Positions 62,547-64,000 of a stretch of 64,000 nucleotides of DNA are shown piece by piece. Each line of letters begins with the position of its first letter. Position 1 is the first letter of the stretch. The translations under genes and the position numbers were made by a program. Origin of the DNA: Caulobacter vibrioides (lineage in GTDB: Bacteria > Pseudomonadota > Alphaproteobacteria > Caulobacterales > Caulobacteraceae). The stretch is taken from the NCBI RefSeq assembly GCF_002310375.3, contig NZ_CP023315.3, forward strand, positions 1,860,001 to 1,924,000, written 5' to 3'. The notes under the pieces were generated by a model. The model made no database searches, was not told the DNA's origin, and was given only the letters and a program-made list of their open reading frames with translations.

Positions 62547-64000
62547 ATGATCGCGTTCGACAGTATTGAGGCCCAGAGGCGTACCGGCGGAAAGCTGGTC
62601 TTGGCCTGTAATGCGGCGATGGTGGTTTTGACGCCGATCGGCAGTCTCGTGGCGGGCAATCCGGTCGCCAAGCTGGCCGGCGCGGCGACCCTTCTGGCCC
62701 TTGTGGCGTTCGCCGCCTACCGCCTTGCGGCGGACCACTTTGGTCAGCGTTTGGTCTCTGCTCTGGTCCTCGTCGGACAGGTCGGGCTGTTCGTGCTCGC
62801 CTTCAACGGCAGCCCCCTGCAGGGCGAAGCGCGCATGGCCTTTCTGGCGGCGCTCGCCTTGCTGGTCGCCTATGGTGAGTGGCGGATCATCGCAGCGGGC
62901 GCGGTTGCTGTCGCTTCATGTCATGGCGCGGCGGAACTGATTGCGCCTCAAGCGCTGGGCGGAAGCGGCGGCCTGATGGCGACGGCCTTTGCGATCGGTG
63001 TGACAGCCGCCACCGCGTGGTCGCTGATCTGGATGACGGCCGGGGTGTCGCGGCTGTTCTCGACGGTTTCAGCCCGTACCCGTAACGCCGAGCAGGCGGC
63101 CGAGCAGGCCGAAGAGGCGCGTGAGGCGGTGGTGGCTGAGCGTAATGCGCGCGAGCAGTCCGTCGCCGAGCGCGCAGCGCTCAAGGCGGCCATGGAGGCC
63201 GAGCAGAACTTGGTCGTCGCTGAACTCGACGCCGCGATCACCAAGCTGGCCGATGGCGACCTGACCTGGCGGCTGAACCAGAATTTCGCGGAGCGCTACG
63301 AGGGGCTTCGCGCCAACTTCAACCAGGCGCTGGAGCGCCTGGAGGCCGCGATGGGCGATGTGACCACGCGCGCCTCGACCATGAGCGCGGGCGTCAATGA
63401 TATGAGCCGGGCCTCGGACGAGCTGGCGCGACGGACGGAACAGCAGGCCGCAAGCCTAGTGCAGACCGCCACGGCGCTGGGACAGGTGACGGTCGCGGTC
63501 AACGAGACCGCCGAGAACGCGCGACAGGCCAACGCTGCGGCGGAAGGCGCGCGCCAGGAGGCTGAGCGCTCCGACCCGGTTGTCACCGAGGCGGTCGACG
63601 CCATGACCCAGATCGAAACCTCGTCCGGCCAGATCAGTCGGATCATCGGCGTGATCGACGAGATCGCGTTCCAGACCAACCTTCTGGCGCTGAACGCCGG
63701 TGTTGAAGCCGCGCGCGCGGGCGAGTCGGGCAGGGGCTTCGCCGTCGTCGCCCAGGAAGTCCGGGCGCTTGCGCAGCGTTCAGCCGGCGCGGCCAGCGAG
63801 ATCAAGTCCTTGATCTGCGCTTCGACGGCGCAGGTCTCGGCGGGCGTGGAACGCGTGGCGCGGACGCGCGAGGCGCTGCAGAGGATCGTCGCGCGGGTCG
63901 CCGAGATCGACAGTCAGGTCAATGCGATCGCCCGCTCGGCCAACGACCAGGCCCAAAGCCTGTGCGAGGTCAACACCACGGTGGGCGAGATGGACCGTGT
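62547..64000 (+). CDS. Methyl-accepting chemotaxis protein, 3' end cut by window edge
   Basis: The frame from ATG 62547 stays open to base 64000 (484 complete codons). The N-terminal ~180 residues hold about five or six hydrophobic helices with almost no periplasmic loop ([20 protein letters not shown], then [18 protein letters not shown] and others). A coiled linker ([20 protein letters not shown]), a HAMP-like segment ([17 protein letters not shown]) and the signalling hairpin follow. The tip is [20 protein letters not shown]. Usual MCPs have NAAVEAAR; here the second Ala is Gly. This suits a receptor sensing within the membrane or cytoplasm. It is transcribed away from the exported-protein gene. 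Confidence 0.85.
   Translation, partial: MIAFDSIEAQRRTGGKLVLACNAAMVVLTPIGSLVAGNPVAKLAGAATLLALVAFAAYRLAADHFGQRLVSALVLVGQVGLFVLAFNGSPLQGEARMAFLAALALLVAYGEWRIIAAGAVAVASCHGAAELIAPQALGGSGGLMATAFAIGVTAATAWSLIWMTAGVSRLFSTVSARTRNAEQAAEQAEEAREAVVAERNAREQSVAERAALKAAMEAEQNLVVAELDAAITKLADGDLTWRLNQNFAERYEGLRANFNQALERLEAAMGDVTTRASTMSAGVNDMSRASDELARRTEQQAASLVQTATALGQVTVAVNETAENARQANAAAEGARQEAERSDPVVTEAVDAMTQIETSSGQISRIIGVIDEIAFQTNLLALNAGVEAARAGESGRGFAVVAQEVRALAQRSAGAASEIKSLICASTAQVSAGVERVARTREALQRIVARVAEIDSQVNAIARSANDQAQSLCEVNTTVGEMDR

Overview
The window is GC-rich alphaproteobacterial chromosome, most likely Caulobacter or a close relative. The support is a run of Caulobacter-type genes: a two-domain cold-shock protein, a TonB-Xanth-Caul type receptor, an NDUFS4-like complex I subunit next to tRNA genes, a CzrCBA/NczCBA-type metal pump and hom-glpX-recJ order. 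The genus is inferred from gene content, not from a search. I saw no insertion sequence, CRISPR array, phage gene or replication origin.

Layout. 1-11.3 kb is housekeeping: a PHA synthase cut by the window edge, a lipoprotein, an aminotransferase, homoserine dehydrogenase, two unrelated fructose-bisphosphatases, RecJ, two identical tRNA-Glu genes, a double cold-shock protein, a DUF192 protein, tRNA-Pro, a complex I accessory subunit and tRNA-Arg. 11.8-21.0 kb is a self-contained chemotaxis cluster (STAS, CheY, CheA, CheW, MCP, CheW, CheR, CheB) that meets a soluble, degenerate MCP-like protein tail to tail. It is flanked by A/T-rich gene-poor stretches, and the right-hand one holds a decayed cation-efflux (CDF) pseudogene. 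22.4-29.0 kb is a leftward cluster with an alginate-export-type porin, YoaK and DoxX membrane proteins, a Tat-exported amidohydrolase, XapX, a YcaC-like hydrolase and a Tat-exported alpha/beta hydrolase. Divergent from it is a 1369-residue AAA-TPR-GAF-histidine kinase, followed by a lone receiver and a FixJ-like regulator.

35.0-37.8 kb has an MFS transporter, Dps and an AraC regulator. 37.8-45.8 kb is a complete Kdp potassium system in the order (orf27aa)-kdpF-A-B-C-D-E, with a palindromic element upstream and two membrane microproteins of 27 and 28 residues at its head. 45.9-52.3 kb is a Czc-type heavy-metal RND efflux operon led by a histidine-rich exported protein. 53.2-59.3 kb is a FecI-FecR-TonB receptor cell-surface signalling unit followed by a secreted PHP-like metallohydrolase. 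59.3-64.0 kb has an FMN lactate-oxidase-type enzyme, DAHP synthase, a small exported protein and an MCP that runs off the window.

The most striking unannotated signal is upstream of the DAHP synthase gene. A short leader ORF contains the run HFWYFSY (Phe, Trp, Tyr, Phe, Tyr). It is followed by a hairpin with a six-T tract, and a ten-base segment just after the aromatic codons can pair with the hairpin's 5' arm. That is the architecture of ribosome-mediated attenuation responding to all three aromatic amino acids.
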